A DNA stretch of 64,000 bases, taken from NCBI GenBank assembly GCA_030533445.1, contig CM060080.1:3989052-4053051 (forward strand). Direction: 5' to 3'. The notes beneath the pieces are model-generated. The model was given only the letters and a program-made list of their open reading frames with translations, searched no databases and was not told where the DNA came from. Numbering within the stretch: position 1 is the stretch's first letter; each line of letters opens with the position of its first letter. This DNA comes from Cyprinodon diabolis. Taxonomy: Eukaryota > Chordata > Actinopteri > Cyprinodontiformes > Cyprinodontidae. Below are positions 44,890 to 55,514 of this stretch, piece after piece. A program made the position numbers and the translations under genes.

Positions 44890-46114
44890 TAGGGCTGCAA
44901 CAACGAATCCATAAAATCGATAAAAACCGACTTTTAAAAGCGTTGGCAATGAATTTCATCATCGATTAGTTGTGCCGCGCGATTAATGCGTCATCCGCCA
45001 CCGCCGTCATCACTGCCACTAGACTGAAACGGGGGAAGAAAAAAACATCACGGCTGAGCGAGCCAGCGCTGTAGGTGCAGTGTTGCCAACTCAGCGAATT
45101 TGTCGCTATATTTAGTGACTTTTCAGACCCCTCCAGCGACTATTTAAAAAAAAAAGCGACAAATCTGGCGACTTTTTACGTTGTCACTGGCGGCTTTTGG
45201 AGACTCTTACGTGAAAGCATGTATCGTTCCTACTCTTGTCCTGCAGCTGCAGCTGCTGCCGTGGGGCGCCTCCCCCATCCCAACCCCGTTCTCCCGCAGG
45301 AATCCATCTCAGCGCTGCAGTCAGAGCCGCAGGATGTTTCAGCGTCCAGACTGCAAATGAAGCGCGCATGCGCCGGGATTGACGGCGCAAACTGATCACA
45401 ATAATTAAAATAGCCTTTATAAATAAATTAACTTGCAAATTATGAGGGCAAGGCTTTTGAAGTTTAAATCTTCTGGCAAAGATAAAGTAAAGAAGATCCT
45501 GCAATTTATGGAAGTAAAGCAGAATAAAATCCAGCAAGATCAGTAATATGTCAATTAATTAAATGCCACATTCCCATGTAAATATCTGTCTTTGGAGGAT
45601 GTGTTTTTTAACACCCCTAGTTCTCTCAATTTTATTCCAAATACAATTTATAATTTGAATCACAGGCTATTTTTATCTCTATGGTTCAGTATTTTCTCAA
45701 GTAGCAACTTTAACTGCTATACTTTCCTGTCTTAAAAGGCAGAACTCTTCTAGTCTAAAAAAACTCATTTGTTGAAATGGGGGGGCTATTGTTTGAACCC
45801 CTTAGGGGCTTTTAAAAACAAAAATGCCTGTCTTTTTTTGCGCTTTATGAAACAAACTACCCTATATTTTGTGGATGTACAGCTACATTTCTCATGTAAG
45901 TTTGCGTAGTTTTAACACAAACATTTATTTTTCATATTGCACCAGTACAGTTAATGAGCAACCTGTACTTGTGTGCTTGTTTGTTCTGTCTAAAATGTTT
46001 ATTTTGGAATAAAGAGGTTAATATAAAAAATATTTTTTGTCCGATTCATCGATTAATCGAAAAAATAATCGGCAGATTCATCGATTTTTAAAATAATCGT
46101 TAGTTGCAGCCCTA
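44890..46114. mobile_element. hAT-type non-autonomous element with exact 8-bp TSD
   Basis: Left TAGGGCTGCAACAACGAATC, right GTTGCAGCCCTA, with GATGACAT duplicated at 44882-44889 and 46115-46122. Sub-terminal 'taatcg'/'cgatta' words occur at both ends. It contains a partial copy of another hAT-type element (45078-45400). No transposase frame is left. Confidence 0.95.
45078..45400 (+). mobile_element. 5' portion of the 30880-type hAT element, one end only
   Basis: CAGTGTTGCCAACTCAGCGA and the following 320 bases match 30880-31220 closely, including 'gtcactggcggcttttggag' and 'tgaagcgcgcatgcgccggg'. The right end is missing, so this copy was truncated after it landed in the surrounding hAT element, or arrived as a partial copy. 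Confidence 0.85.
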
Positions 46115-46169
46115 GATGACATGTGTTGTAAATTCGCACTATATAAATAAACTGAATTCCATAATATGA

Positions 46170-46485
46170 GAGTCAAAATATTTTGTTTTATAATATGCTG
46201 AATTAAAAAAAGGGTACATGATTATATTTTAAACATTTATTTTGCCAGCTGTTATAAACACTGACTGAAAACAACACATTATCACAATATCAAACTTATT
46301 TATTAGATCTAACAAAACAGGCAATGATTAAATTAGTAGAGAGATGTAAAGCTATCATTAATAGACAGGGTGTGTTACTCTGACGTACTCTCAGGCTATT
46401 TGCCATTTTGTTTCAGAGTGATGAAAAGTCTTTGTGCTGCTAGCAGAGCTTTGCTGGTTAAATAAAAACTTGGCCCTATTAAGCC
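46170..46485. other. No gene seen
   Basis: AT-rich, no credible frame or repeat match. Confidence 0.45.
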
Positions 46486-46486
46486 A

Positions 46487-46732
46487 TTAACTGACAAAAG
46501 TCTTCTGAACTACCAAAGATTGGGGAACTTCAGGGGGACTTACTGCAACATTTTGCATTGCAGTTAGTGAGGCAGCTGCTGGACCATGGAAACACATTCC
46601 CTCAAGCTCTCTAATCAAATTATATGAGTGAACCTTGAAGCCACATGAAGTGTGGAGGTCAGTAGCATCTGACTCCACAGAAAGCTGCAGACCTCCCTCT
46701 ACTCTACATCCCAATATCTGCTGATCCTGCAT
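46487..46732 (-). pseudogene. Tc1-like transposase relic, N-terminal part
   Basis: The minus-strand frame reads QLSVESDATDLHTSCGF, then LIRELEGMCFHGPAAAS. This follows [20 protein letters not shown] and [16 protein letters not shown] (about residues 81-120) of the intact transposase at 3413-4444. No catalytic domain and no TIRs are present. An old fragment of the same or a sister family. Confidence 0.85.
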
Positions 46733-47549
46733 GGTGATTTTACCACTTCACGCCCAGCCGATGTTCCTCCATAATGCTTCCTGTTTGCTATGATGCTGTT
46801 AACCTGTTACTGTAGAACATTTAGTGTAGAGGAAACTAGACTTGTTGCACAGATTGCATCATGTAATTCTACCGCGGTTAATTCCTCTGAGAATCTGCAG
46901 CTATTTCTTCCATCTGCACAAACATTCTACAGGACATCCCACTGGATTTTATACACCTCTGAACAAAGCTATTATTACACATCTGAAATTGGAAGTGATG
47001 GCTGCATATTTGTAGACTTAGGCTATGTTCAAACTGCAGGCCTTGATGCTCAATTCCGATTTTTTGTGAAATCTGATTTTTTTTGTTTCGCTGTTTGTAT
47101 TTCCAAATATATACGACTTGTGTGTGATGTCCTGTGTGAACTGCAGTCATACAACGCAAGTCCCACATGGCAGTAGAGGATGCACTGACATCACAGGCCC
47201 GCGTGCTCTGTGTTTACGGATAATACATGGATGGTAGTACCGTACGTAGGGCTGGGCGATAATTCAATAACGATATATATCGATCGATAGACGTGTGGCG
47301 CAATAGAAAAAAACAATGTCGATAAAAGTTCGATAAAGAAATGCAGTTTTCCTTCCTTCTCATTGTAGCCTGTCATGTAGGTTTGTGCTAGTCACTACTT
47401 CCTCCCAACCAATCGCAATCGTGGACCCAGGCACGCCGTCACAACACAGAGCACATGAAGATGTCGCAGCAAGGAGAGGTGGAGGAAATTGTTCCAAAGA
47501 AGGGTTTTTGTAGTTCCCCAGTTTGGCAGTATTTCGGTCATGGCAAGTC

Positions 47550-48485
47550 TAGGGTGACCAAACGTCCGTATTTCCCAGGACATGTCTGTATTTCACGTCC
47601 TGTCCCGGGCGTCCCGGGTTTTTTTTAGAAAGTGAGGAAATGTCCTTTTTTTTTTTATTATCTTCATTGGACCATTACATTTACAGGCACTAGGGCCCTG
47701 CGCACGGTGTTGCGTGTGACGTAATCCCTGAGCCGCGTCAGTGCGGGCAGCCCTGTTCTTAATCAGAATATAGATAGCGTGGCTGTCAGTACGCCAACAA
47801 CATGCAAAAGTGCAAATGTATGTTTACCGACGATTTACAAGAGTTTCCCCGCTTTCAGAGCGGGTCGAGACACATTGGAGGCCTTGTGCACAGTGTGCAA
47901 AGCAGGCACATATGTCTCGGTGTCCAATGGAGGTGCAAGGGATCTGAAAAGCCACCTGGACACCGAAAGTAAAGATAGTCTATTGATATGTTTGTTCGTT
48001 TTTCATACATTTTGAGTTATTTTTGCTACACAAGAGGTATTTTTTGTTAATTAGCTCATTTGTTAATTTATTTTTTCCAATATCCTACAGAACAGACATT
48101 ATTTCGTTCATTACTGAGGCTGATTATCATCTGTTATTGGGAGTTGAGACTTATTGTTAACTTTTATTAAGTGAGGGATGTTTAGATGAGACATTATTTC
48201 TTTGATTGTGCTATTCATTCATTACAGGAATTGTTAAGCATTTTTAATAAATACATTTTGAATAAAATTATAATTTGTTATTGGAGTTATTGCTGTTGAC
48301 TTTTACTGAAAAGCATTTTTAATAAATCAACTGTAAATATGTTATTGTAGGATTACGTAGGTCTATGTTAAGTGAATGCATGCCACAGACATCTCTATGC
48401 ATGGGAACAGAGATCCCCCCCCCCCCCCCCGCCACCCCCCCGCTCCAAGGTGCCTGGTTTTCCCATTGAAAATATGGTTACCCTA
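47550..48485. mobile_element. Second hAT-type element (TAGGGTGACCA ends) inside the first
   Basis: Left TAGGGTGACCAAACGTCC, right TATGGTTACCCTA. Flanks GGCAAGTC (47542-47549) and GGCAAGTT (48486-48493) match at 7 of 8. It lies inside the BED exon. It carries its own short zinc-finger-like frame at about 47779-47985 and a C-run near 48415-48430. Confidence 0.85.
47779..47985 (+). pseudogene. Zinc-finger-like N-terminal fragment of a hAT-type transposase
   Basis: The frame includes FPAFRAGRDTLEALCTVCKA, then YVSVSNGGARDLKSHLDTE. CTVC followed by a G-x-x-D-x-x-x-H block is typical of the BED/C2H2-like fingers in fish hAT-related transposases. It stops before the second histidine would be expected. 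No start context is confirmed and no catalytic region follows. Confidence 0.6.
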
Positions 48486-48697
48486 GGCAAGTTGGACAAA
48501 AAACAAACCACAGTCATCTGTAAAATGTGTCGGGAACCAGTGAAAACCAAGTCTGATAACACAACCCACTTTTTTTTTTTATCATCTCAGCCGCTCACAC
48601 CCGCAGGAGTACGAGCTGTGTAGGCCACGGCGCGGCTCTCCTCCGAGGAATCTTCGGGAATTTCGGGAAAAAAAAAATGAAAAAAAAAAAATAAATA

Positions 48698-48736
<39 letters not shown>

Positions 48737-49522
48737 GTTCTGGGCAGTTTCCCACGTAGTTCTAACAGTTGAGAGAAAAACGCTGAGGGGCCAGAAACTT
48801 CAAATTAATAACTCAGATTAAAGCAGGAAACTAAGCTGAACCATAACGAGGTGCCAGCAGCACCTCTAGAAGAATAGGGGAGATAAAAAATAACATAACT
48901 CAGGTCTCTTAAGTTATTTTTCTTTAAAACAATTCTGTTATGGTTAAAAAAGTTGGTTAAATAAATATTTAATTGGAAGTCTGTGTTTGTGTTTTTTATT
49001 AAAATTAAATTATTTAGCAATATCATAAAAAGTCCAGGCAGAGCTGCACATAAAATATGGTTTCAAATCTTTTCAATAATTATCGATATCGATCAATATG
49101 CATTTTTTTTTATCGATAAGCTTTTTTTCTATATCGCCCAGCCCTAACCGTACGCATCTAACGATCTTTTCCAACCATAAAATCTCTATCTTTTCAATAT
49201 GGTTAAACATAAATACTGCTCCCCGCATCGTCATCTGCCATGGTTGTTGTTTTTCTTGCCGCTTATGCATAGCAAGACGCAGAATAGTGACCTTTGTCGG
49301 GTATTAATGGCGTTCAGGTCGGATGAATGCGACCTGGCCTTTGAAAAGATTAGATTCGTATCGGATTCAGGACCACATAGCCAAGTTGCCTGGGTCGCAT
49401 TGGAAAAAATGGGGTCTGTGTTCTTCAGACTGTCAGGAAAAGATCAGATCCAGGTCAAATATGGGCCAAAAAATCGGATTTGGGTCACTTCAGGCTGCAG
49501 GGTGAACGTAGCCTTAGAAACT

Positions 49523-49640
49523 TAGACAGACTTTATTGTCATTTTGAACGCACTTACTGTATATAGAAAGAAATTTTGTTCAGTACAGCTCTCAAGACAT
49601 TACATTTTTTAAAGTGCAGCAGTGATAAAATGTAAACATA
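49523..49640. repeat. Dispersed repeat fragment shared with 7380-7500
   Basis: 'agactttattgtcattttg' and 'aaagtgcagcagtgataaaa' at matching spacing. It follows the Harbinger-like MITE directly. Confidence 0.5.
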
Positions 49641-49687
49641 AGCTGGTATATGATTGACAGATTCCAACATTTGGTTTTTGTTTTTTT

Positions 49688-49800
49688 TTAGCACTGTTGC
49701 CTTGCTGCAAGAACGTTCTCAGCCAGCGTCTTTCTGCTTGGACGTTGCAGGTTCTCCCCGGGTACTCCAGCTTGCAAAAACATGACTGTTAATTATGTTT
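49688..49800 (+). repeat. Degraded tRNA-derived SINE fragment
   Basis: 'tagcactgttgccttgctgc', 'gcgtctttctgcttgga' and 'aaaaacatgactgtta' follow the middle of the 14274 SINE with deletions. Confidence 0.55.
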
Positions 49801-50090
49801 TTGGAAGCTCATTCCCATTCACCTCCATGTTTCTAAATCTGATATTAGACCACTTTGGTGTATCAGATTGAGCATTCATGGAGTTCTCCTGTAAAAAGAC
49901 CACAGTGACTTCTAGATTAAATTCTACACCAGAAAACCAGAAATCTGTCTGATCAGGTCAGGTTCTGTTTGGTTGGCTAGCAGCAGCTTAGTTAGCTCAG
50001 CTGTTTAAATGAGACTGCCTTAAACAGTGCTCTGGGTCACATGACTCATTCATATTGAGCTAAAAATTAGGTTTATATATCTCAGATCAA

Positions 50091-51189
50091 AGGTGCAGTA
50101 GGAGATCTTGGAAAAACGGTTCCAGCAAGCTATATTTTTGAACATATAACACAACCATGCCTCTCCCTTCAGACCACCTTCAAAACACATGAACGTTGAT
50201 GCTGTCTGTCGAGGTGTTCATCACGGCGCCACAAAAGGTCCTGCAGCGCGTCTGAGCAGCTGAGGCAGTGCGTCGCTGATCTTGGAGCTGGCAGGGAGAC
50301 GGACACATTGCTGATGATACAGAGCGCTGTGATCGCTCCTCTGAAACAGTTTACTGACGCATAAATTAACTTAAAATGCCAAAATCTGCCGGCAAAACAT
50401 GTTTGCTTTTATTATCCTGGTGCCTGTAGTTTGGATTACGTACATGAACACAGCCTTCCAGCCCGCAGCAAACCGCGAAGAGCTGACGGGGCCTGAGGCT
50501 GCTGTTGAATGGGATTCCCAGCGACGGCGCACCGCCGGTATGTGGGGGTCTGAGCGGCTCCGACAGAAACAATATTAAAGGCAGGATGGTAATCTGGATG
50601 AACTGACTGCACAGACCATGTTTTCAGGTGGACTTTTTCACTTCAAGATAGATTCAAACTACTTTTTACCCACTGATCACAGCAAATATAGCTGCCATTG
50701 TTCCAGGCAAAGAAAGGATAGGGTAGCTCCGCCCAACACGCATCAGACCCACTTTTTCCACCGCGCAGCTACAGCAGCAAAGATGCTTCAACCGCGCATC
50801 AGAAATAAACTGGTACAAGCATCAAAAATGAAGCAGAACGCACGTTTTAGCTGCTCTTGCTGCTTTAGGTGTGAATGTAGCATAACAGTGGCTTCCAGCC
50901 ATGGCGTCCTGCACCAGCATTAGGGAGTCGATTCGTTCATGTGTCAGGGTACGCGCACGGGGGGAGGGACAAGCAGACGGCCATGATTGACGTGGTAGGA
51001 ACCAATAGTGTACAACGGACTGTCTTTTGTGATTGGTTGGGGGTTATTCATTGATTTCTCACTGTAGTGGGGACCATTTATTTTAGTTTCACCTCCAGAC
51101 CTTCTATTTCACTGCTTGCTAAGCGGCTGTGGGGAGATCTATAAGCCAGATGGTTAAAAATGCATCAGAAAAGATCTCCTACTGCAACT
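50091..51189. mobile_element. TTAA-type MITE (AGGTGCAGTAGGAGATCTT ends)
   Basis: Left AGGTGCAGTAGGAGATCTTG and right AAGATCTCCTACTGCAACT are inverted. The right flank is TTAA (51190-51193) and the left flank TCAA (50087-50090) looks like a mutated TTAA. 1.1 kb, no transposase. The middle includes a GC-rich part near 50450-50560. Confidence 0.75.
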
Positions 51190-51193
51190 TTAA

Positions 51194-51670
51194 ACTAAAA
51201 CTTTGCTCAAAAGTTGTTGCTTTGTTCAGAAGTTGATAGCAGCTCTGATTTTGCTCCATTAACCCGACTAGAATGCTTTGATACTGAGCAATAACACAAA
51301 AGTGTATATTGCATAAGTATAATAATGAATATGTTCTAAAATGTTTCCATCGTGGAAATATATTTTTCTGCTTTCTTCTAAATGAGAGCATTTAGATAAA
51401 ACAAAGATTTTCTCTTTAAAGCCTTTGTGTGAAAACCATGAAACTGTTATACTTTCACTGAAAATTATCAGGCAGCTGAAAAATGTCACAGCCAAATTTA
51501 AAACATATTGTTAAATTAGAAACTCTAAAGCAATGAATCTGTATCATTTGAATTCATTTAGTTCATTATTTTAAGTAATTTGTGTTTAAATAAAACAGTT
51601 AAACATAAAAACAAACAACCTAAAGTGAATTAAAGGGAGCAGAAAGCAGAATAATCTTTTGTTATCTGCC
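51194..51670. other. No gene seen
   Basis: AT-rich single-copy sequence with short frames only. Confidence 0.45.
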
Positions 51671-51679
51671 CCCTTTACC

Positions 51680-52300
51680 TAAAGCAATAAATTCACAGCT
51701 GATCAGGAAGGCCAGCTCTGTGATTGGATGCCCTCTGGACTCAGTGCAGGAGGTGGGAAACAAAAGGATACTAACTAAATGAACATCTCTGTTGGATAAT
51801 GTCTCCCACCCCACGCATGAAGCCGGTGCTGAACTGGACAGCTCCTTCAGTGACAGACTGCTGCACCTTAAATGCACCAGGGAGCGTTATCACAGATCCT
51901 TCCTCCCAGCAGCTGGAAGACTCTAAATCCACCACTGTTCCCAATAACCTCAGTAAGTTGTTCCATTTATGCGGATTCTGCATAGTTTCTACCTTAGTCA
52001 GTTAAATAACATGCTGCTGTCATTTTGCACATCTCTGATGTTGCTGCTATTTTCTAATATCCATTACTATAAAAATGTCCATAGCTGCATATTGGTTATT
52101 TTTCCTCCAGGTGCACAGTTTTATATTTTTAAAACTATTTACAGTACAATATTTTATTGTTTATCTTTCAACTCTTCACTATTATGTTATTATTATACAT
52201 TTTTCTAAGGTCCACATTTGTCTGACCATTTTTTATATAATATTTTTCCTCTCTTTTCCCATTGTGGGACAATAAAGGGATTTTCTATTCCATTTTATTT
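51680..52300 (+). pseudogene. LINE 3' end: reverse transcriptase C-terminal relic and tail (L2/Rex1-like)
   Basis: From about 51706 the frame gives RKASSVIGCPLDSVQEVGNK, an in-frame stop, then LDNVSHPTHEA, LDSSFSDRLLHLKCTRERYH and RSFLPAAGRL before a stop. This is the usual end of fish L2/Rex1-type LINE proteins. The 3' UTR runs to 'ttgtgggacaataaagggat' and a short 'ttctattcc' tail (about 52262-52292), typical of such LINEs. 5'-truncated and inactive. Confidence 0.85.
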
Positions 52301-52894
52301 GTATTTGAACTGAATATTTAGATTATATAGATGTTTTGTTTATTAATTCCTGAACCTCAGTTCATAGTGTTATTTAGATCTATAGCTTTGTATTTGTCTG
52401 ATGTGATATTGTTATTATCATATCACTGTGTGATGTGTCCAATTTTTCTATATAACAATGGAGGTACATGTTTTTACATGTTTTGTTAAGTTGGATTATC
52501 TATTTTTTTATATAAATAAAAGCATCTTAATCAGATTAAATGTTCACCCTGAGTTTTACACCACAATAGGTCTGGTCGGCATAGAATAAAGCATTGTCGT
52601 TTTATTTAATCCGTGTATCTCGAAAGCTAAGAAAAGGTGTTGATGGTTCATTTGAACACCTCAATGCTCCCACCGGCCGTTTAGAAAAGAAAAGAAATCC
52701 CAACCACAAACCAAACTTCCTTTCTCCTCCTGGATGTTAGCTTCCCTGGCAGCTTTTTGAGAAATGCCGTCGATTTCACCGCACTGATGCTCGAAGAGCT
52801 GTAGCGCCACATTTCTAAACTGTTGAGTCAGATTTCATTTAGCGGCTCTTTCATCTGTTTTAACTCAGCGAGGCGAGGTATCCCAGCGTGTCCG

Positions 52895-52925
<31 letters not shown>

Positions 52926-54080
52926 GCAGATTTACGGGCGGAGAGGTGTGTAAATTTGCGTGTGGGCCTGAGTTTCCCCTGTTGTTTGTGCTTGTTATGT
53001 TTGCATGTGTGCTGCCATGTGTGTCCCGAAGCGTGCGTCCGCTCGGCTTCCAACAGAGAGCTATTATGTGGAGACAGCGGGTATAATATCTGCAAACCTT
53101 TGCTGCTGTGCTGGATAAGTAATGGCCTCAAGACGTCACCTTTATCTGCAGCCACACTCCTGCAGCTGTATTCCCTGCCTCACTATTCCTCCAGCGTACA
53201 GGTATGTGCGGCTCGTATCCCGTCATTCCTCCTCCTCCTCCCAGCACAGACATGGTCATGAGGAAGGCAGATAGGGCCATGACTGACACATTCATTTCCT
53301 TAACGGCTATGGATGCAGAGGCAGTGCAGACGCTTTCTGAAAGGCAAGAGCAATATATCCCGGTGAGAACCAAGCGAGTAGCCACTGGGAGCATCCCATC
53401 ATGCTCTGCAAAAAAACAGGGATAGGATGGCCATGGGGGAGGACAGATAGGATGAAAGGGAGAAGTAGGAGGAGGACAACATTTAGAGGCGCAGAGGGTG
53501 TAGGTAGAAAGATGCAGGACCAGAGCTGGGAGACAGATAGCAAGAAAAAACAGAAATGAGACAGAGGGGGGAGGAGGGAGATACGTAAGACAAAAGAGAG
53601 AGAAGGACGGGAAGTGAGTGAGCTTGGTAGTCTGAGGCTCCATGGGAGGTTCAGCCCAATCATTTATAAAAGGTAAATGCTGTCAGGATGCAGGGCGTTT
53701 AAAGGCGCGGCACTGCAGGTGTGATTTATGCTCCCGGTACGGTGGCTATAAATCACCCTGCCTGTGTTTGCAAAGGCTGCTGCTGCTGCATCACAGCCAT
53801 CCCTGCCTCCTCTGGAGCAGGCACACAGGTTCAGTCTAAGCGAGGGAAGCAGAGTGACGGGCGAGGATGGATGGATGGATGTAAGGATGGATGAGGGGAG
53901 GAGATGATGGCGTCTATTAGTGAGGTCTGAGGAGTTTGTGTTGTGGATGAGCTCATGTTTAGTTACACAAAAGCAACAGTAAATAGTTTGCTTTGTTGTG
54001 ACCAAGGTAATCCAGCTATGAACCTTATTCCTATAATTTATGCTTCATTTAAATTTAACTTCTGAAACACTAGACATTAC
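52301..54080. other. Single-copy stretch, no gene found
   Basis: Contains (TG)n plus poly-T at about 52894-52925 and a short GGAT repeat at 53867-53880. Bases 52950-53860 have balanced composition and no repeat match. Frames 53128-53663 on the minus strand are Pro/Ser/Leu-rich readings of purine-rich DNA. 'cacggtggctataaatcac'-type sequence at about 53738-53760 looks unique but unassigned. Confidence 0.4.
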
Positions 54081-54083
54081 TCT

Positions 54084-54560
54084 ATGGAGTGAATTTTGTT
54101 CCATAATTCTTACAAGCAAAGAAAAAATTAACAAATAAACCTGGAAACTAAAAATAGTTTTAAGGGTAACTTTGCTGTTTTTTCAGGTTACATTTATTAT
54201 ATATATTATTTCTTGACTGATTTTATATTTTCAGTTTGTATTTATTCCATTTTTTTTTAAAAGATTTTATGTTTACTTTTTTTTCAAATTTCTCTGTTTT
54301 AGAGGAGTTTTTTAATTGCAATCTTTTTAAATTCATTTTAATAGATCTTTTCATTTCAAACCCTAAATGCTCTCTTGTTTCGGACATTGACCAATACAAT
54401 AATGCCACTAATGTCCAGTGAACCAAAAGAAATCCGTCTTAATTCCTCACACCAGGGAAAGCCCGCCCCCAGATGTGAAGAAGATGTGAAATTGAAATCA
54501 CAATTAGAAGAGAATGCCCTCATCAAAAATAGATTTTTTAAAATTCTCTTCAGAAAAAAA
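54084..54560 (+). repeat. Dispersed repeat family T, copy 4
   Basis: Begins 'atggagtgaattttgttcca' and includes 'ttgaccaatacaataatgcc' and 'gggaaagcccgcccccagat'. It is the longest-spaced copy with AT-rich inner sequence. Confidence 0.65.
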
Positions 54561-54599
54561 TATACTACAGACAAGATTCAGATTCTTAGGAGATCCAAT

Positions 54600-55018
54600 T
54601 CCCTTAAAGGGATCCACAATTAGTCCCAGCAACAGTCTTTATTTTCCTTAAGCCCCTTTCAAACCTTGATGATTTAGACCAGCGTATGCCTGACGTATGA
54701 AAAATCTGGCAAAAACGCGGGCATACGTTGGATAAGTTATGGGTCAGTTTTATACAAGTTATGAGCACACTGAAGTACGCTGAAACACGCTGGCACTCCA
54801 CTTGTGAAAGTAAAATCTGTTGGCCTCCTTTTGACATCAAGGCAATTATTCTTATTCCCACATTGCCAGACAGGACACTGTTTAAAAAAAAAAAAAAAAA
54901 CACGCTGCCACACGTCAACATACGGCAAGTACGGAGAGACATTTTAGCATGCTCAAAATTTCCTGATGTATGGCAGCGTATGCTCATACGTGGGTCATAA
55001 GTTGCAGGTAAGTTATCT
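54600..55018. repeat. Sequence rich in 'gcgtatg/catacg' words, possible old repeat
   Basis: Words such as 'gcgtatgcctgacgtatg', 'gcatacg', 'gtatgctcatacg' and 'gcacactgaagtacgctga' recur across 400 bases on both strands, giving a diffuse palindromic character. No terminal repeats or TSD found. A poly-A run sits at 54884-54900. Confidence 0.35.
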
Positions 55019-55019
55019 G

Positions 55020-55510
55020 ATGAGCTGAGCCAAAAAGCACTGTATGGACCGTACAGACCGCACCAATCCGCCTATCGATCTCCCGCTCCATCTTTCCCTC
55101 ATTTATGAACAAGACCCCAAGATACTTAAACTCCTCCACTAGGGGCAGTACATCCTCCCCAACCTGGAGAAGGCACTCTACCCTTTTCTGGCTCAAGGCC
55201 ATGGTCTCTGATTTGGAGACACTGATCCTCACCCCGGCCGCTTCACACTCGGCTGCGAACCGCTCCTGTGAGAGCTGTAGATCACGCCCTGATGAAGCCA
55301 ACAGAACCACATCATCTGCGAATAACAGAGACGCAATCCTAAGGCCACCAAGACAGATCCCCTCAACACCTTGGCTGCGCCTAGAAATTCTGTCCATAAA
55401 AGTTATAAACAGAATCGGTGACAAAGGGCAACCTTGGCGGAGTCCAACCCTCACCGGAAACGAGTCCGACTTACTGCCGGCAATGAGGACCAGGCTCTGA
55501 GTTACCATTA
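55020..55510 (-). pseudogene. Non-LTR reverse transcriptase fragment with catalytic motif
   Basis: The minus-strand frame reads VGLRQGCPLSPILFITFMDR, later ASLLFADDVVLLASSGRD, then AAECEAAGVRISVSKSETMA and PLVEEFKYLGVLF, ending in a REIDRRIGA motif. The FADD catalytic box is intact and the frame is open over about 160 codons. Both ends are cut, so it is only the palm-to-thumb part of a LINE. A second fragment of the same family lies at 56467-57260. I leave the clade open. Confidence 0.9.
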
Positions 55511-55514
55511 TTAA

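Larger units (their letters stand above)
44460..46165 (+). repeat. Teleost LINE-tail-type repeat, copy 3, split by a hAT element
   Basis: The family body runs 44460-44889 ('ggccgctcacactgagcctg', 'ctgctggaggtttcttcctg'). It is broken inside 'cttgagatgacat' and resumes at 46115 with 'gatgacatg' and the usual terminal 'cactatataaataaactgaa'. Other copies are at 775-1690 and 8620-8890. Confidence 0.85.
47461..48600 (+). pseudogene. BED zinc-finger exon of a hAT transposase, interrupted
   Basis: From ATG at 47461 the frame reads MSQQGEVEEIVPKKGF, then SPVWQYFGHGK up to the inserted element at 47550. After the insert (from 48494) it continues as DKKQTTVICKMCREPVKT, then KSDNTTHFF. The aromatic VWxYF motif, the C-x2-C pair and a following N-x2-T-x-H context are the hallmarks of the BED finger found at the N-terminus of hAT transposases and ZBED proteins. 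The end of the finger and the catalytic domain are missing or unreadable. Confidence 0.8.
47247..49146 (+). mobile_element. hAT element (TAGGGCTGGGCGATA ends) with exact 8-bp TSD
   Basis: Ends TAGGGCTGGGCGATA and TATCGCCCAGCCCTA are perfect inverted repeats. ACCGTACG is duplicated at 47239-47246 and 49147-49154. The element keeps the first coding part of a hAT transposase (a BED finger, 47461-48600), broken by another insertion. AT-rich (TA)n is present at 48700-48733. Without the insert it would be about 960 bp, so it is an internally deleted derivative. Confidence 0.95.
47021..49513. mobile_element. PIF/Harbinger-like MITE hosting two nested hAT elements
   Basis: Left GGCTATGTTCAAACTGCAGG and right CTGCAGGGTGAACGTAGCC are imperfect inverted repeats, flanked by TTA (47018-47020 and 49514-49516). 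The MITE's own sequence is 47021-47238 and 49155-49513. This end type, 'ggctacgttcacactgcag', is common in fish. It is the oldest of three layers. Confidence 0.8.

Noticed and set aside
53128..53663. 171- and 118-codon frames on the minus strand
   Set aside because: Pro/Ser/Leu-rich low-complexity translation of purine-rich DNA, with competing frames and no domain or splice signals.
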